51,626 nt of DNA from contig CADBYS010000024.1 of assembly GCA_902798965.1 (NCBI GenBank), positions 1 to 51,626 on the forward strand, written 5' to 3'. Below the pieces are notes generated by a model that had not been told where the DNA came from, ran no database searches, and was given only the letters and a program-made list of their open reading frames with translations. Shown piece after piece: positions 41,515-49,513 of the stretch. This stretch comes from an uncultured Bacteroidales bacterium. GTDB taxonomy: Bacteria; Bacteroidota; Bacteroidia; Bacteroidales; Paludibacteraceae. A program made the translations under genes and the position numbers. Numbering within the stretch: the first letter of the stretch is position 1; every line of letters begins with the position of its first letter.

Positions 41515-44135
41515 TGCATCCTCTGATCCATCGATGGCTGTTGGCAGTTGGGATGATTCTCGCGCTGACATGTTTGCCGAAGGGGGCGTGTGGTGTGCTG
41601 TATGCTGCTACCTATACGCTCACCTTCGATGCCGGTACGGGAACATGTGCCACCTCCTCTGCCACATGGACTACGGGCGATGCGGCACTCACCTTACCTA
41701 CGGCTACGCCTCCTGAGCAGTGCGCGGATACGCGGCGTGTCAATCCGTGGAAGTTCGTAGGTTGGGCTAAAGCGTCGTGCGCGGAAACAACCGACCGACC
41801 CACGCTGTACAACGGTTCCTATAAGCCCTCAAGCTCCGAAACCTTGTATGCCGTGTACGGAATGTTCGAAGATGATCCCAACTCTTCAAAATATACGCGA
41901 GATTTTGATAATAACTATGTCGGAGGTTCGCAATGGACATTTACGAATATAAGTAGAGGAGCGGCTACGTTAGTATACCAGGCACATGACGGGACGTATT
42001 TTGGTCAAACTTCCGGGACATCGTCGGCAATAATTTACACCAAGAGCTATATCTTTTATCCTAAATACATCCGATTTTGGGTGTCGAAACAAACAAGTAG
42101 TACATCTGCTTGTACTTGGACTGTGCAAACCACGGAATCGAACGGCACAGTAAAAAAATTGGCTACGCAATCAGGAGAATCCATGGCCATAGGGGAATGG
42201 GTAGAGGTGTATGCCGATTTGTCGGAATGCCATGATGTAATAGTTTCTATCAACTATAGCGGAGCTACTGCCGCTAAAATGATAGATGATATCGAGTTGG
42301 CATTCTATTCCGTTACCTTCAACTCCAATCCTGATTGCTCCGACGAGTATGCTGCCACCGTAACAGAGTGGGGGCAACACAGTGTGGCGCTGTCGGTTGA
42401 CGAATCGATAATTACCGCCGCTGTAACAGCTACGGCGTATATCGGAAGTAATGAGCCATGTTCTCCCCAATCGGTAACGCCCGTTAATGCTACCGCTGCC
42501 GGCGTGAAAAATATTCGTGTACCTTTGGACGACATCAATCTCTCCAGCCTGACAAGCGAGGGCAAAGTGCTGACCATATTGTGGCAAGATGCCAACGGGG
42601 ATGAGATAGGCTCCAGTAGAGTCAGAGTGCCGCGTATCATTGCCAGTGATCGTGATATGTATCAGACGGACGAAAAAGGTAAGATGGTTTGGGAAACAGA
42701 GGTACATGTGTTGCCGGGTGTGACGCTGACTGCCAATGCCGACCGTTATACGCAATCTGAAGCGCAAATCAACGAACTGCATGTCTATCCCGGAGCCACA
42801 CTGGATGTCACTTCTGGCAAACTGACAGCCAAGACGCTGCGTCTGCATAGCGGATGGACACGAGCCGCTGAGAAGGCGTATGACGTGGCAAGAGTGTACA
42901 TCGCCGATTCGGCTACGCTTCTCAAGACTACCGCTACCTTGGATTACGATCTGTATGATGCCGACGAAGGCAACTGCTATCATCCCCTCTCTGTGCCGTT
43001 TACAGTGGCTGTGGAGGATGTGAACTATGCTGATGAATATTTGGCTGAGTTTGCGGAGTACGGCACGCATTATGTGATCAAGACGTACGATGGGGAGTCA
43101 CGTGCCGAGAATGGTGCTGTTGAAGCCAACTGGACTATGGTCGAATCCTCTGATGTGCTCCAGCCCGGCATAGGATATACGCTGGCCGCAGTGCCGGTGA
43201 AAGGGGAGGCGATCATTCGTTTCCCGCTTGCCTACGATAATGCGTGGACTACCGGCGGCGAGCAAGCCACGGTGGAAGAGCAGACAAAGAATATTGTGGA
43301 TGTGATAGCCCATACGGGTACGGCTGCCGAAGCCGATAATATACATGCCGGATGGAACATGGTAGCTAATCCGTATTTGTCGAGTTACGCCGCGGAGGAG
43401 GAGAATTTCTATGTCAGTATTCCTACGCACAATTTCTCGGAGTATATTCAGGAGAATGTGGCGGATGTAAGCTTGCTGCCCGGTTGGAGTTTCTTTGTGC
43501 AAGTGGCAGAAGCAGGCACGCTCACCTTTGCCTCGGGCAACCTGACTGTCGATTACGATATGCCGATATCGGCTCCGCAGCAAGTTATTCATCCCGTTCT
43601 TCGTACGGGAATCATCCTGTCGGACAATCGCAGTAGCGACAAGACAACCTTCCTCATATCCGACCAATATACCGATGCGTATGAAATAGGTGCGGATCTT
43701 GAGAAGCTGTTGGGCGATTCGTATGCATTGGCTGTATATTCGTTGAGCAGCGGCAACCGCTTGGCATTCAACGCAATGGACTCAACCGCCTTGACAAGCA
43801 ATATCCCTATTGGCGTCCGCCTACCCGCGGATGGTATCTATATGTTTTCCGTCAATAGCGGCTATGCTTCGCCGCTTATCGGGCGAATGGAACTCATCGA
43901 CAATGAACAGGGCATAGTTACTGACCTTTTGCTAGATGATTATACATTTACCGCTTCGCGCATGCAAAATGATCAGCGTTTTGCGCTCCGTATTACGCTT
44001 GCGTCACAAATGTCCACTCGTCTGCCCGATGATGCGCAAACATTCCTGCCCGGCACGCGCAAAGTAATCAGCAACGGACATCTGTATATCATCCGTTCCA
44101 ACCGTCTCTACAACGCAACAGGCCAACGCCTGTAG
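41511..44135 (+). CDS. Large secreted surface protein with Bacteroidales C-terminal tail
   Basis: 874 residues from the ATG at 41511 (overlaps the aminotransferase stop). Signal-like N-terminus (R-W-L-L-A-V-G-M-I-L-A-L-T-C-L-P). Residues ~34-120 are a small beta domain with W-K-F-V-G-W-A, like that in the M6 protease. The middle is beta-rich with low similarity to anything I know; ~595-680 contains G-W-N-M-V-A-N-P-Y, typical of Bacteroidales surface proteins. The last ~25 residues (R-K-V-I-S-N-G-H-L-Y-I-I-R-S-N, then RLYNATGQRL) are a C-terminal signal type shared with the protease. Function unknown. Confidence 0.75.
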   Translation: MMHPLIHRWLLAVGMILALTCLPKGACGVLYAATYTLTFDAGTGTCATSSATWTTGDAALTLPTATPPEQCADTRRVNPWKFVGWAKASCAETTDRPTLYNGSYKPSSSETLYAVYGMFEDDPNSSKYTRDFDNNYVGGSQWTFTNISRGAATLVYQAHDGTYFGQTSGTSSAIIYTKSYIFYPKYIRFWVSKQTSSTSACTWTVQTTESNGTVKKLATQSGESMAIGEWVEVYADLSECHDVIVSINYSGATAAKMIDDIELAFYSVTFNSNPDCSDEYAATVTEWGQHSVALSVDESIITAAVTATAYIGSNEPCSPQSVTPVNATAAGVKNIRVPLDDINLSSLTSEGKVLTILWQDANGDEIGSSRVRVPRIIASDRDMYQTDEKGKMVWETEVHVLPGVTLTANADRYTQSEAQINELHVYPGATLDVTSGKLTAKTLRLHSGWTRAAEKAYDVARVYIADSATLLKTTATLDYDLYDADEGNCYHPLSVPFTVAVEDVNYADEYLAEFAEYGTHYVIKTYDGESRAENGAVEANWTMVESSDVLQPGIGYTLAAVPVKGEAIIRFPLAYDNAWTTGGEQATVEEQTKNIVDVIAHTGTAAEADNIHAGWNMVANPYLSSYAAEEENFYVSIPTHNFSEYIQENVADVSLLPGWSFFVQVAEAGTLTFASGNLTVDYDMPISAPQQVIHPVLRTGIILSDNRSSDKTTFLISDQYTDAYEIGADLEKLLGDSYALAVYSLSSGNRLAFNAMDSTALTSNIPIGVRLPADGIYMFSVNSGYASPLIGRMELIDNEQGIVTDLLLDDYTFTASRMQNDQRFALRITLASQMSTRLPDDAQTFLPGTRKVISNGHLYIIRSNRLYNATGQRL

Positions 44136-44223
44136 TGGGGCTCGTACGGCGCTGAAAGCGCAGATCGTTCGAGCGTAGCGAGATAAGAACCTGGGTTTAA
44201 GAGCCCCACATCCACCTTTTTTT
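44135..44223 (+). terminator. Long-stem terminator after the surface-protein gene
   Basis: GTGGGGCTC at 44135-44143 pairs with GAGCCCCAC at 44201-44209, with inner stems between, followed by a T run (44217-44223). The stem begins within the stop codon region. Confidence 0.7.
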
Positions 44224-44374
44224 GTATATAGGTAGCATACTCGGTATATAGGTAGCATACTCGGTACGAGTGGAGTATAATAGCAGGTGGGAAACGGAAG
44301 CTTGCTTACAAGTTCCCACCTGCTATTATACTCCAAAGAAGACGTTAGTCTTCGCTACCTAATATACAAAAAAA
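44217..44374. repeat. Nested palindrome, possible MITE-like element
   Basis: Outer arms: TTTTTTTGTATATAGGTAGC from 44217 and, reversed, GCTACCTAATATACAAAAAA from 44354, with one indel. Inside lie two copies of the 20-base unit GGTATATAGGTAGCATACTC (the first partial) and a perfect 22-base hairpin, arms 44272-44293 and 44313-44334 with a 19-base loop. No coding capacity. Confidence 0.8.
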
Positions 44375-44392
44375 GACATCCCGTAGGATGTC
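44368..44392 (-). terminator. Rho-independent terminator of tRNA-His
   Basis: On the minus strand GACATCC (44392-44386), loop TACG, GGATGTC (44381-44375), then seven T. It lies 5 bases downstream of the tRNA end. Confidence 0.88.
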
Positions 44393-44396
44393 CGTG

Positions 44397-44470
44397 GGTG
44401 GAATGTGGGGCTCGAACCCACGACACTCGGAACCACAATCCGATGCTCTGCCAACTGAGCTAAGACCACC
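44397..44470 (-). tRNA. tRNA-His (GTG)
   Basis: Read on the minus strand from 44470: extra G at -1 facing C73, D-arm GCTC/GAGC, anticodon stem TCGGA/TCCGA with loop TTGTGGT (anticodon GTG), variable GTGTC, T-arm GTGGG-TTCGAGC-CCCAC. The acceptor is GTGGTCT against ATTCCAC, leaving mismatches at 5:68 (T-T) and 6:67 (C-T). CCA is not fully encoded. It has its own promoter (44535-44565) and terminator. Confidence 0.92.
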
Positions 44471-44534
44471 ATAGCGCTTTCGCGACCCGATTCATAGATT
44501 CGACAAGTGAAACATCGAATCGCAAAAGCGGCTG

Positions 44535-44565
44535 CAAAGATACAACTATTTTTTTACATTTGCAA
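44535..44565 (-). promoter_or_regulatory. Promoter of tRNA-His
   Basis: Minus strand TTG (44565-44563), 20 bases, TATCTTTG (44542-44535). Transcript start would be near 44528, about 58 bases before the mature tRNA. Confidence 0.78.
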
Positions 44566-44641
44566 ATATTTTCGCCATTGACGGAAACTCTTTTGCATAT
44601 TATCGCTTATTTGCAATCTCGAATACGCAAAGTGAGGGCTG

Positions 44642-45313
44642 TTACGGGCGAAAACCTATACCAACCCTGAGGCATGATGCAGCACCGATGTTCGTCTCAA
44701 TCAATCCGTACACATTCCTGTTGCCCAGGTTCAATCCGATAGGCGTGAGCGTACAAGCCGGGAGGTATCTGCCTGCAGCACCACCGTTGCTGTACTGCTC
44801 AACATGCATAGCCAAACCCATACCTATACCCGAATACAAACGGATATACTCGCGGTTGATGTAAGTGAAGTCCACCTTGGCTGCAGCAAATATATCATGC
44901 GTCCTCGTGTTGCCTGCCCAATACTCGTATCCCACACTCGCACCTACACGCAGCCAGCGAAGCACTTGGTATTGGTAGTCCACTTCCCATGCTCCGCAGA
45001 AGACATCGCGTTTCGTAGCGCCGCTTGAGCCGGATGCGGAGGGCGGGGCGATATAGAATGCCCATGAGTGGCCGTAGGTTAGGGTACTATACAATCCCGG
45101 CAAACCAACCGAGAAAGATATGTTATGCCGGTTATCCTTCCAGTAGTATTCTTTCTTGGGCATAACGGGAACTTCGGAAGAAGGGATAACTACCGTCACG
45201 CTCGTCGGGTTTGTGCCGGTGTCTGATGACTTCTGACTCGGAGTAACCTCCGTCTGGGCAAACATTCCTGATGCCAATAGCAGCATTGTGCTGCAAATAA
45301 ATAGCTTTTTCAT
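44642..45313 (-). CDS. Exported protein, probable small outer-membrane beta-barrel
   Basis: 223 residues from the ATG at 45313, giving a signal peptide (M-K-K-L-F-I-C-S-T-M-L-L-L-A-S-G-M-F-A, cut before Q). After a Ser/Thr/Pro-rich stretch (~20-50), alternating hydrophobic strands with many aromatics (Y-Y-W-K-D-N-R-H-N-I-S-F-S-V-G, Y-E-Y-W-A-G, I-R-L-Y-S-G-I-G-M-G-L-A) and a terminal aromatic/hydrophobic strand (R-V-G-I-G-F-R-P) suggest an 8-strand barrel. I cannot name a family. Has its own promoter. Confidence 0.68.
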   Translation of the reverse strand: MKKLFICSTMLLLASGMFAQTEVTPSQKSSDTGTNPTSVTVVIPSSEVPVMPKKEYYWKDNRHNISFSVGLPGLYSTLTYGHSWAFYIAPPSASGSSGATKRDVFCGAWEVDYQYQVLRWLRVGASVGYEYWAGNTRTHDIFAAAKVDFTYINREYIRLYSGIGMGLAMHVEQYSNGGAAGRYLPACTLTPIGLNLGNRNVYGLIETNIGAASCLRVGIGFRP

Positions 45314-45358
45314 AATCGTCATGTTTTTAGGGATAGGATAATTATCCTATTCACGGTG

Positions 45359-45389
45359 CAAAATTACAAAAATTCTCCGATATTTGCAA
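45359..45389 (-). promoter_or_regulatory. Promoter of the barrel-protein gene
   Basis: Minus strand TTG (45389-45387), 20 bases, TAATTTTG (45366-45359). Confidence 0.68.
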
Positions 45390-45468
45390 ATTTTCAGTCC
45401 AAAAATCTTCGAAATTCTGCAATTTTGCAACAAAACAAATAAATTTTCGTATTTTTATGTCTCAATAT

Positions 45469-45499
45469 TTGCAAATTCGGATAATTTTTCGTATCTTTG
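45469..45499 (+). promoter_or_regulatory. Promoter of the hypB operon
   Basis: TTG at 45469-45471, 20 bases, TATCTTTG at 45492-45499. A transcript would begin near 45506, which makes the ATG at 45509 nearly leaderless and favours the hypB start at 45533. Confidence 0.78.
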
Positions 45500-45532
45500 T
45501 AGGCTTTTATGAAAAACACATACCTGAGAAAC

Positions 45533-46228
45533 ATGGATTCAGTTAAGATAATTGAAATCAAGAAGAGCGTATTTGAGGATAACGACCGTGCGGCCGATCA
45601 GTTGCGCACAGAGTTGAAGCGCAAGGGTGTTTATCTGCTCAATCTGATGTCAGCCCCGGGAAGCGGCAAGACCACTACGCTCATCCAAACCATCAATCGC
45701 CTGAAAGATAAGATCCGCATCGCCGTTATGGAAGCGGATATCGATAGCGATGTGGATGCTGTCAAAATCAAGGACGCCACGGGTGTGGAGTCCATTCAGT
45801 TGCATACCGGTGGTATGTGCCACCTGGATGCCGAGATGACCCAACAGGGACTCAACGGCCTGGAAGACCGCTTTGATTTGATCATTCTGGAGAACGTAGG
45901 CAATCTCGTTTGTCCGGCGGAGTTCGATACAGGCGCGGTAAAGAACGCCATGATTCTTTCGGTGCCCGAAGGTCATGACAAGCCGCTGAAATACCCGCTG
46001 ATGTTCACCGTGTGCGATACGGTGGTAATCAACAAGATAGATGTAATGCCATATTTTGATTTCGATTTGGAGAAATGCAAGGAGTATATCCACATGCGCA
46101 ATCCTGAAGCCACTGTTATTCCTATCTGCGCCAAGACAGGTGAAGGCGTTGATGCTTTCGCACAATGGCTTTTCGACGAAGTCCGCCAATGGCAAAATAA
46201 ATCGTCAATTGAAACAAATAAATCGTAA
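45533..46228 (+). CDS. hypB: Hydrogenase/urease nickel-insertion GTPase HypB
   Basis: 231 residues. SIMIBI-class GTPase that works with HypA to deliver nickel. Walker A S-A-P-G-S-G-K-T-T at 40-48, G-G-M-C-H-L-D-A with the metal-binding Cys-His, L-E-N-V-G-N-L-V-C-P-A-E and V-I-N-K-I-D are all canonical. There is no N-terminal His-rich stretch. The last residues N-K-S-S-I-E-T-N-K-S and the stop come from a repeat array. First gene of the operon with the oxidoreductase and hypA. Confidence 0.93.
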   Translation: MDSVKIIEIKKSVFEDNDRAADQLRTELKRKGVYLLNLMSAPGSGKTTTLIQTINRLKDKIRIAVMEADIDSDVDAVKIKDATGVESIQLHTGGMCHLDAEMTQQGLNGLEDRFDLIILENVGNLVCPAEFDTGAVKNAMILSVPEGHDKPLKYPLMFTVCDTVVINKIDVMPYFDFDLEKCKEYIHMRNPEATVIPICAKTGEGVDAFAQWLFDEVRQWQNKSSIETNKS

Positions 46229-46257
46229 ATCGTCAATCGTTAAATCGTCAATAGTTT
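46198..46257 (+). repeat. Heptad array AATCGTC/AATCGTA
   Basis: About seven words; supplies the end of HypB and its stop (46226-46228) and runs to 1 base before the next start codon. Confidence 0.9.
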
Positions 46258-46258
46258 T

Positions 46259-49111
46259 ATGCCTAAGATGTCCGACAAGTTCGTTCCCAAGCACAGGGGC
46301 GACAAGAATCCCAATCCGAAACTGCTGAAGTTTGTTCGGCACGTGACCGACCGTCTGCCCGGCAAAGTAAAGATGACCACCGATGCCCCGGAGTATTGGG
46401 GCTTGGCATGTATCTTTGAAGACGAGATGGATGCCGTGACGCGTGAAGCGGCGCTGGATCTGCTGCTCGACATGCTGCCGGGCAACTTCTTTAAGGTACG
46501 CAAGCATCACACCTATGCTCAGCTGCACGAGATGAATGCCAAGAAGCATTACACGCCCGACGACCAATCGCTTGACGACCTTTTGGACAAGTTGGCGTAT
46601 TTCGGCATGCTCGAGTACGATTACGGCGACAAGTATCCCAAAAAGGAGAATGGCGAATGGAAAGATGTGGAACGCTCGCATTTTAAGCGGGAAGAGCGCG
46701 TATATTGGGTTCCGATGTTCGTGCCCGGCAGTGCCGAATATACCAACATGAACACCGAGCTCATGGACAAACATCCCGAACTCGCGATGTTCTTCGAGCG
46801 AATGACGTTCTTGCCGCTGGAGAAAGTGACACCGATGGTGCCCATGGGCGGTTCAGGCATTGGCATGCACGTCATTCCTGTGGAGAAAGCAATCTCGATG
46901 GAGAACCAGTCAATTGACATCGAGCATATCAGTTACTGGCTCAAGAAGTACGAGGGACATATAGGTGTAGGTATCTGTTCGTGCCGCTATGGAAGGAAGA
47001 AACTGGAAGAAGGTTGTGCCGATGACTACCGCGACTGGTGTATCGGTGTAGGCGACATGGCGGATTACTTGCGCGAGACCGGTCGCGGACACGACATCAC
47101 GTACGACGAGGCGATGGCTATCCTCAAGAAAGCCGAAGACCACGGCTTTGTGCATCAGGTTACGAACATCGACGGCGAAGGGAAGATTTTTGCCATCTGC
47201 AACTGCAACGTGAAGATCTGCAACGCACTGCGTACCTCGCAACTGTTCAACACGCCGAACATGAGCCGTAGTGCGTATGTAGCCAAGGTCGATCCTAAGA
47301 ACTGTGTGGCGTGCGGACGATGCGTGGAGTATTGTCCCGCGGGTGCTGTGAAACTGGGTCAGAAACTCTGCACCAAGCACGGACCACAAACCTACCCGAA
47401 ACAGGAACTGCCCGATGCAGCTAAGTGGGGCGAACATAAGTGGAACGAGAACTACCGCGACGACAACCGCATCAACTGTTATCCTACCGGTACTGCTCCG
47501 TGCAAGACTGCTTGTCCCGCGCATATAGCCGTGCAAGGCTACCTCAAGAAAGCCGCCGAAGGCAAGTACACCGAGGCGTTGGAACTCATCAAACGCGAGA
47601 ATCCCTTCCCCGCAGTGTGCGGACGAATATGTAACCGTCGCTGCGAGGACGCGTGCACGCGCGGTACAATAGATAGAGCTGTTGCCATCGATGCGGTAAA
47701 GAAGTTCATTGCCGAGAAAGACCTGCATGCCGATACGCGCTTCATTCCCGAGGTGAACATCTGTTCCAATGTGCAAGAGCGCTGGGAAGAGAAGATAGCC
47801 ATCATCGGCGGTGGTCCTTCAGGACTGAGTTGCGCGTATTACCTGGCTACGATGGGATACAAACCCACAGTATTTGAGAAGAACGAAAAACCGGGCGGTA
47901 TGTTACGTTATGGCATCCCGTCGTACAAACTGGATAAGGCTGTTATCGATGCCGAGATTGATATCATGCGCGAGATTGGCGTGGATATCCGTTGCGGCGT
48001 GGAAGTAGGCAAGGACGTGACGATTGCCGAACTGCGCAAGCAGGGGTACAAAGGCTTCTATGTGGCTATAGGTTGTCAAGGTGGTCGTCTGCCGGGCATC
48101 GAAGGTCAAGATCTTGAAGGCTGCACAACCGCTATAGACTTCCTACATGACGCTAACTGCGGTCAAAAGAAGATTGCAGGCAAAGTAGTTGTAGTAGGCG
48201 GCGGAAACGTGGCGATCGACGCGGCACGTGTGGCTAAACGTAGTGGCGCAAGTGAGGTGACGATGCTCTCGCTGGAGACCGAAGATATCATGCCCGCATC
48301 GCTCGAGGAACGAATGGAAGCTCGCGAGGATGGGGTAGTGATCAACCCGGGTTGGGGACCACTCAAAATCACAAATCACAAATCACAAATCACAAATGTC
48401 GGAAGTATCACGTTCAAGAAATGCCTGTCGGTATTCGACGAACAGCATCGCTTTGCACCGACCTTCGATGAGGCACAAACAATCACTCTCGATGCCGATA
48501 TGGTGATCTTTGCCATTGGTCAGACGGTAGTACTGAAAGACCTGCTCAAGGGCACGAAGGTAGAATTTTTCCGCGGTGTGTATCCCGTCGCAGACAAGCT
48601 GACGCTACAAACAGCCGAACCGGACATCTTTGTAGGTGGTGATGTCTTTACGGGGCCGAAGTTCGCTATAGATGCGATTGCAACGGGTAAAGAGGCTGCC
48701 GAGAGTCTGCATCGCTATGTGCAAGGCGGGCACATGACCATCGGTCGCAACCGCCGCGATTTCATCGAACTCAACAAACAAGATATACAGGTTGAGCAAT
48801 ATGACAACGGCAGTCGTCAAGACCCCGGAGTTGTGCCCACGAAGAGCAAGTTCGACGAATACCATGGCACACTGACCGAAGAGCAAGTCAAGAAAGAGAC
48901 CGCTCGATGCCTGAGTTGCGGTGCGTCGGTGGTGGATGAGAACCGTTGTATAGGTTGCGGTATATGCACCACGAAGTGTGCGTTCGATGCCATCCACCTG
49001 AATCGCGAACACCCCGAAGCCAGCGTGATGCGCACTTCCGAGAACAAGTTCGACGGTATTCTGCCGTACATGCTCAAGAGGGCAGGGAAAATCATCTTCA
49101 ATAAAAAGTAA
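46259..49111 (+). CDS. FeS/FAD oxidoreductase (GltD/NfnB-like) with extra N-terminal domain
   Basis: 950 residues. ~1-340 is an N-terminal region with C-S-C-R-Y-G and I-C-N-C-N-V-K-I-C cysteines and winged-helix-like parts. ~345-365 is a 4Fe-4S motif (C-V-A-C-G-R-C-V-E-Y-C-P). ~410-500 is the GltD-type cysteine domain (C-P-A-H-I, V-C-G-R-I-C-N-R-R-C-E). ~510-860 binds FAD and NAD(P) (G-G-G-P-S-G, V-V-G-G-G-N-V-A). The C-terminus has more cysteine motifs (C-L-S-C-G, C-I-G-C-G-I-C-T-T-K-C). It probably moves electrons between NAD(P)H and ferredoxin. Residues ~703-713 (I-T-N-H-K-S-Q-I-T-N) are array-derived. Ends one base into hypA. Confidence 0.83.
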   Translation: MPKMSDKFVPKHRGDKNPNPKLLKFVRHVTDRLPGKVKMTTDAPEYWGLACIFEDEMDAVTREAALDLLLDMLPGNFFKVRKHHTYAQLHEMNAKKHYTPDDQSLDDLLDKLAYFGMLEYDYGDKYPKKENGEWKDVERSHFKREERVYWVPMFVPGSAEYTNMNTELMDKHPELAMFFERMTFLPLEKVTPMVPMGGSGIGMHVIPVEKAISMENQSIDIEHISYWLKKYEGHIGVGICSCRYGRKKLEEGCADDYRDWCIGVGDMADYLRETGRGHDITYDEAMAILKKAEDHGFVHQVTNIDGEGKIFAICNCNVKICNALRTSQLFNTPNMSRSAYVAKVDPKNCVACGRCVEYCPAGAVKLGQKLCTKHGPQTYPKQELPDAAKWGEHKWNENYRDDNRINCYPTGTAPCKTACPAHIAVQGYLKKAAEGKYTEALELIKRENPFPAVCGRICNRRCEDACTRGTIDRAVAIDAVKKFIAEKDLHADTRFIPEVNICSNVQERWEEKIAIIGGGPSGLSCAYYLATMGYKPTVFEKNEKPGGMLRYGIPSYKLDKAVIDAEIDIMREIGVDIRCGVEVGKDVTIAELRKQGYKGFYVAIGCQGGRLPGIEGQDLEGCTTAIDFLHDANCGQKKIAGKVVVVGGGNVAIDAARVAKRSGASEVTMLSLETEDIMPASLEERMEAREDGVVINPGWGPLKITNHKSQITNVGSITFKKCLSVFDEQHRFAPTFDEAQTITLDADMVIFAIGQTVVLKDLLKGTKVEFFRGVYPVADKLTLQTAEPDIFVGGDVFTGPKFAIDAIATGKEAAESLHRYVQGGHMTIGRNRRDFIELNKQDIQVEQYDNGSRQDPGVVPTKSKFDEYHGTLTEEQVKKETARCLSCGASVVDENRCIGCGICTTKCAFDAIHLNREHPEASVMRTSENKFDGILPYMLKRAGKIIFNKK
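48364..48397 (+). repeat. In-frame heptad array AATCACA in the oxidoreductase
   Basis: Four near-perfect AATCACA words plus a partial one; the same word type fills the gap at 49839-49868. Confidence 0.93.
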
Positions 49112-49458
49112 TGCACGAACTGGGAATCGTCTTTTATATAATCCGTGACGTCAAGAAGGCGGCAGAGGAGAACGGGGTAAAGAAGGTATCAACCGTGGTG
49201 ATGAACATCGGCGAGGTATCGACCATCATTCCCGACTACTTGACCGATTGCTGGCGTTGGGCTGCGGACAAGGAGGAGATGCTCCGTGGCTGCGAGCTGA
49301 AGATTGAGCCGATACCTGCCGTGACGCATTGCGACGGTTGCGGCAAGGACTATCCCACCGTCGCGCACGGCAAGAACTGCCCGCACTGCGGCAGCGAACA
49401 GACCTGGCTACTCCGCGGCAACGAGGTCGAGATAAAAGAGATCATCGTACCTGAATAA
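49111..49458 (+). CDS. hypA: Nickel-insertion protein HypA
   Basis: 115 residues. Nickel-binding M-H-E at the N-terminus (M1-H2-E3) and the zinc site with two C-x-x-C pairs (C-D-G-C, C-P-H-C). Works with HypB. Its start overlaps the oxidoreductase stop by one base. No hydrogenase or urease structural gene, nor hypC-F, is in the window. Confidence 0.92.
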   Translation: MHELGIVFYIIRDVKKAAEENGVKKVSTVVMNIGEVSTIIPDYLTDCWRWAADKEEMLRGCELKIEPIPAVTHCDGCGKDYPTVAHGKNCPHCGSEQTWLLRGNEVEIKEIIVPE

Positions 49459-49475
49459 ATAGTAAAATTGAAAAA

Positions 49476-49511
49476 TAAATCGTACATCGTACATCTGTAA
49501 ATCGTAAATAA
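49476..49511 (+). repeat. Heptad array ATCGTAC/ATCGTAA
   Basis: Five words between hypA and the next gene, ending near its start codon. Confidence 0.88.
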
Positions 49512-49513
49512 AT

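Noticed and set aside
40258-41530. Similar start regions of the aminotransferase and surface-protein genes (ATGATGCAT followed by CTGATC)
   Set aside because: The match is under 20 bases with differences and may reflect chance around two ATGA overlaps.
45533-46228. CooC/UreG-type GTPase instead of HypB
   Set aside because: The G-G-M-C-H-L-D motif and the nearby hypA favour HypB; no urease or CO dehydrogenase genes are visible.
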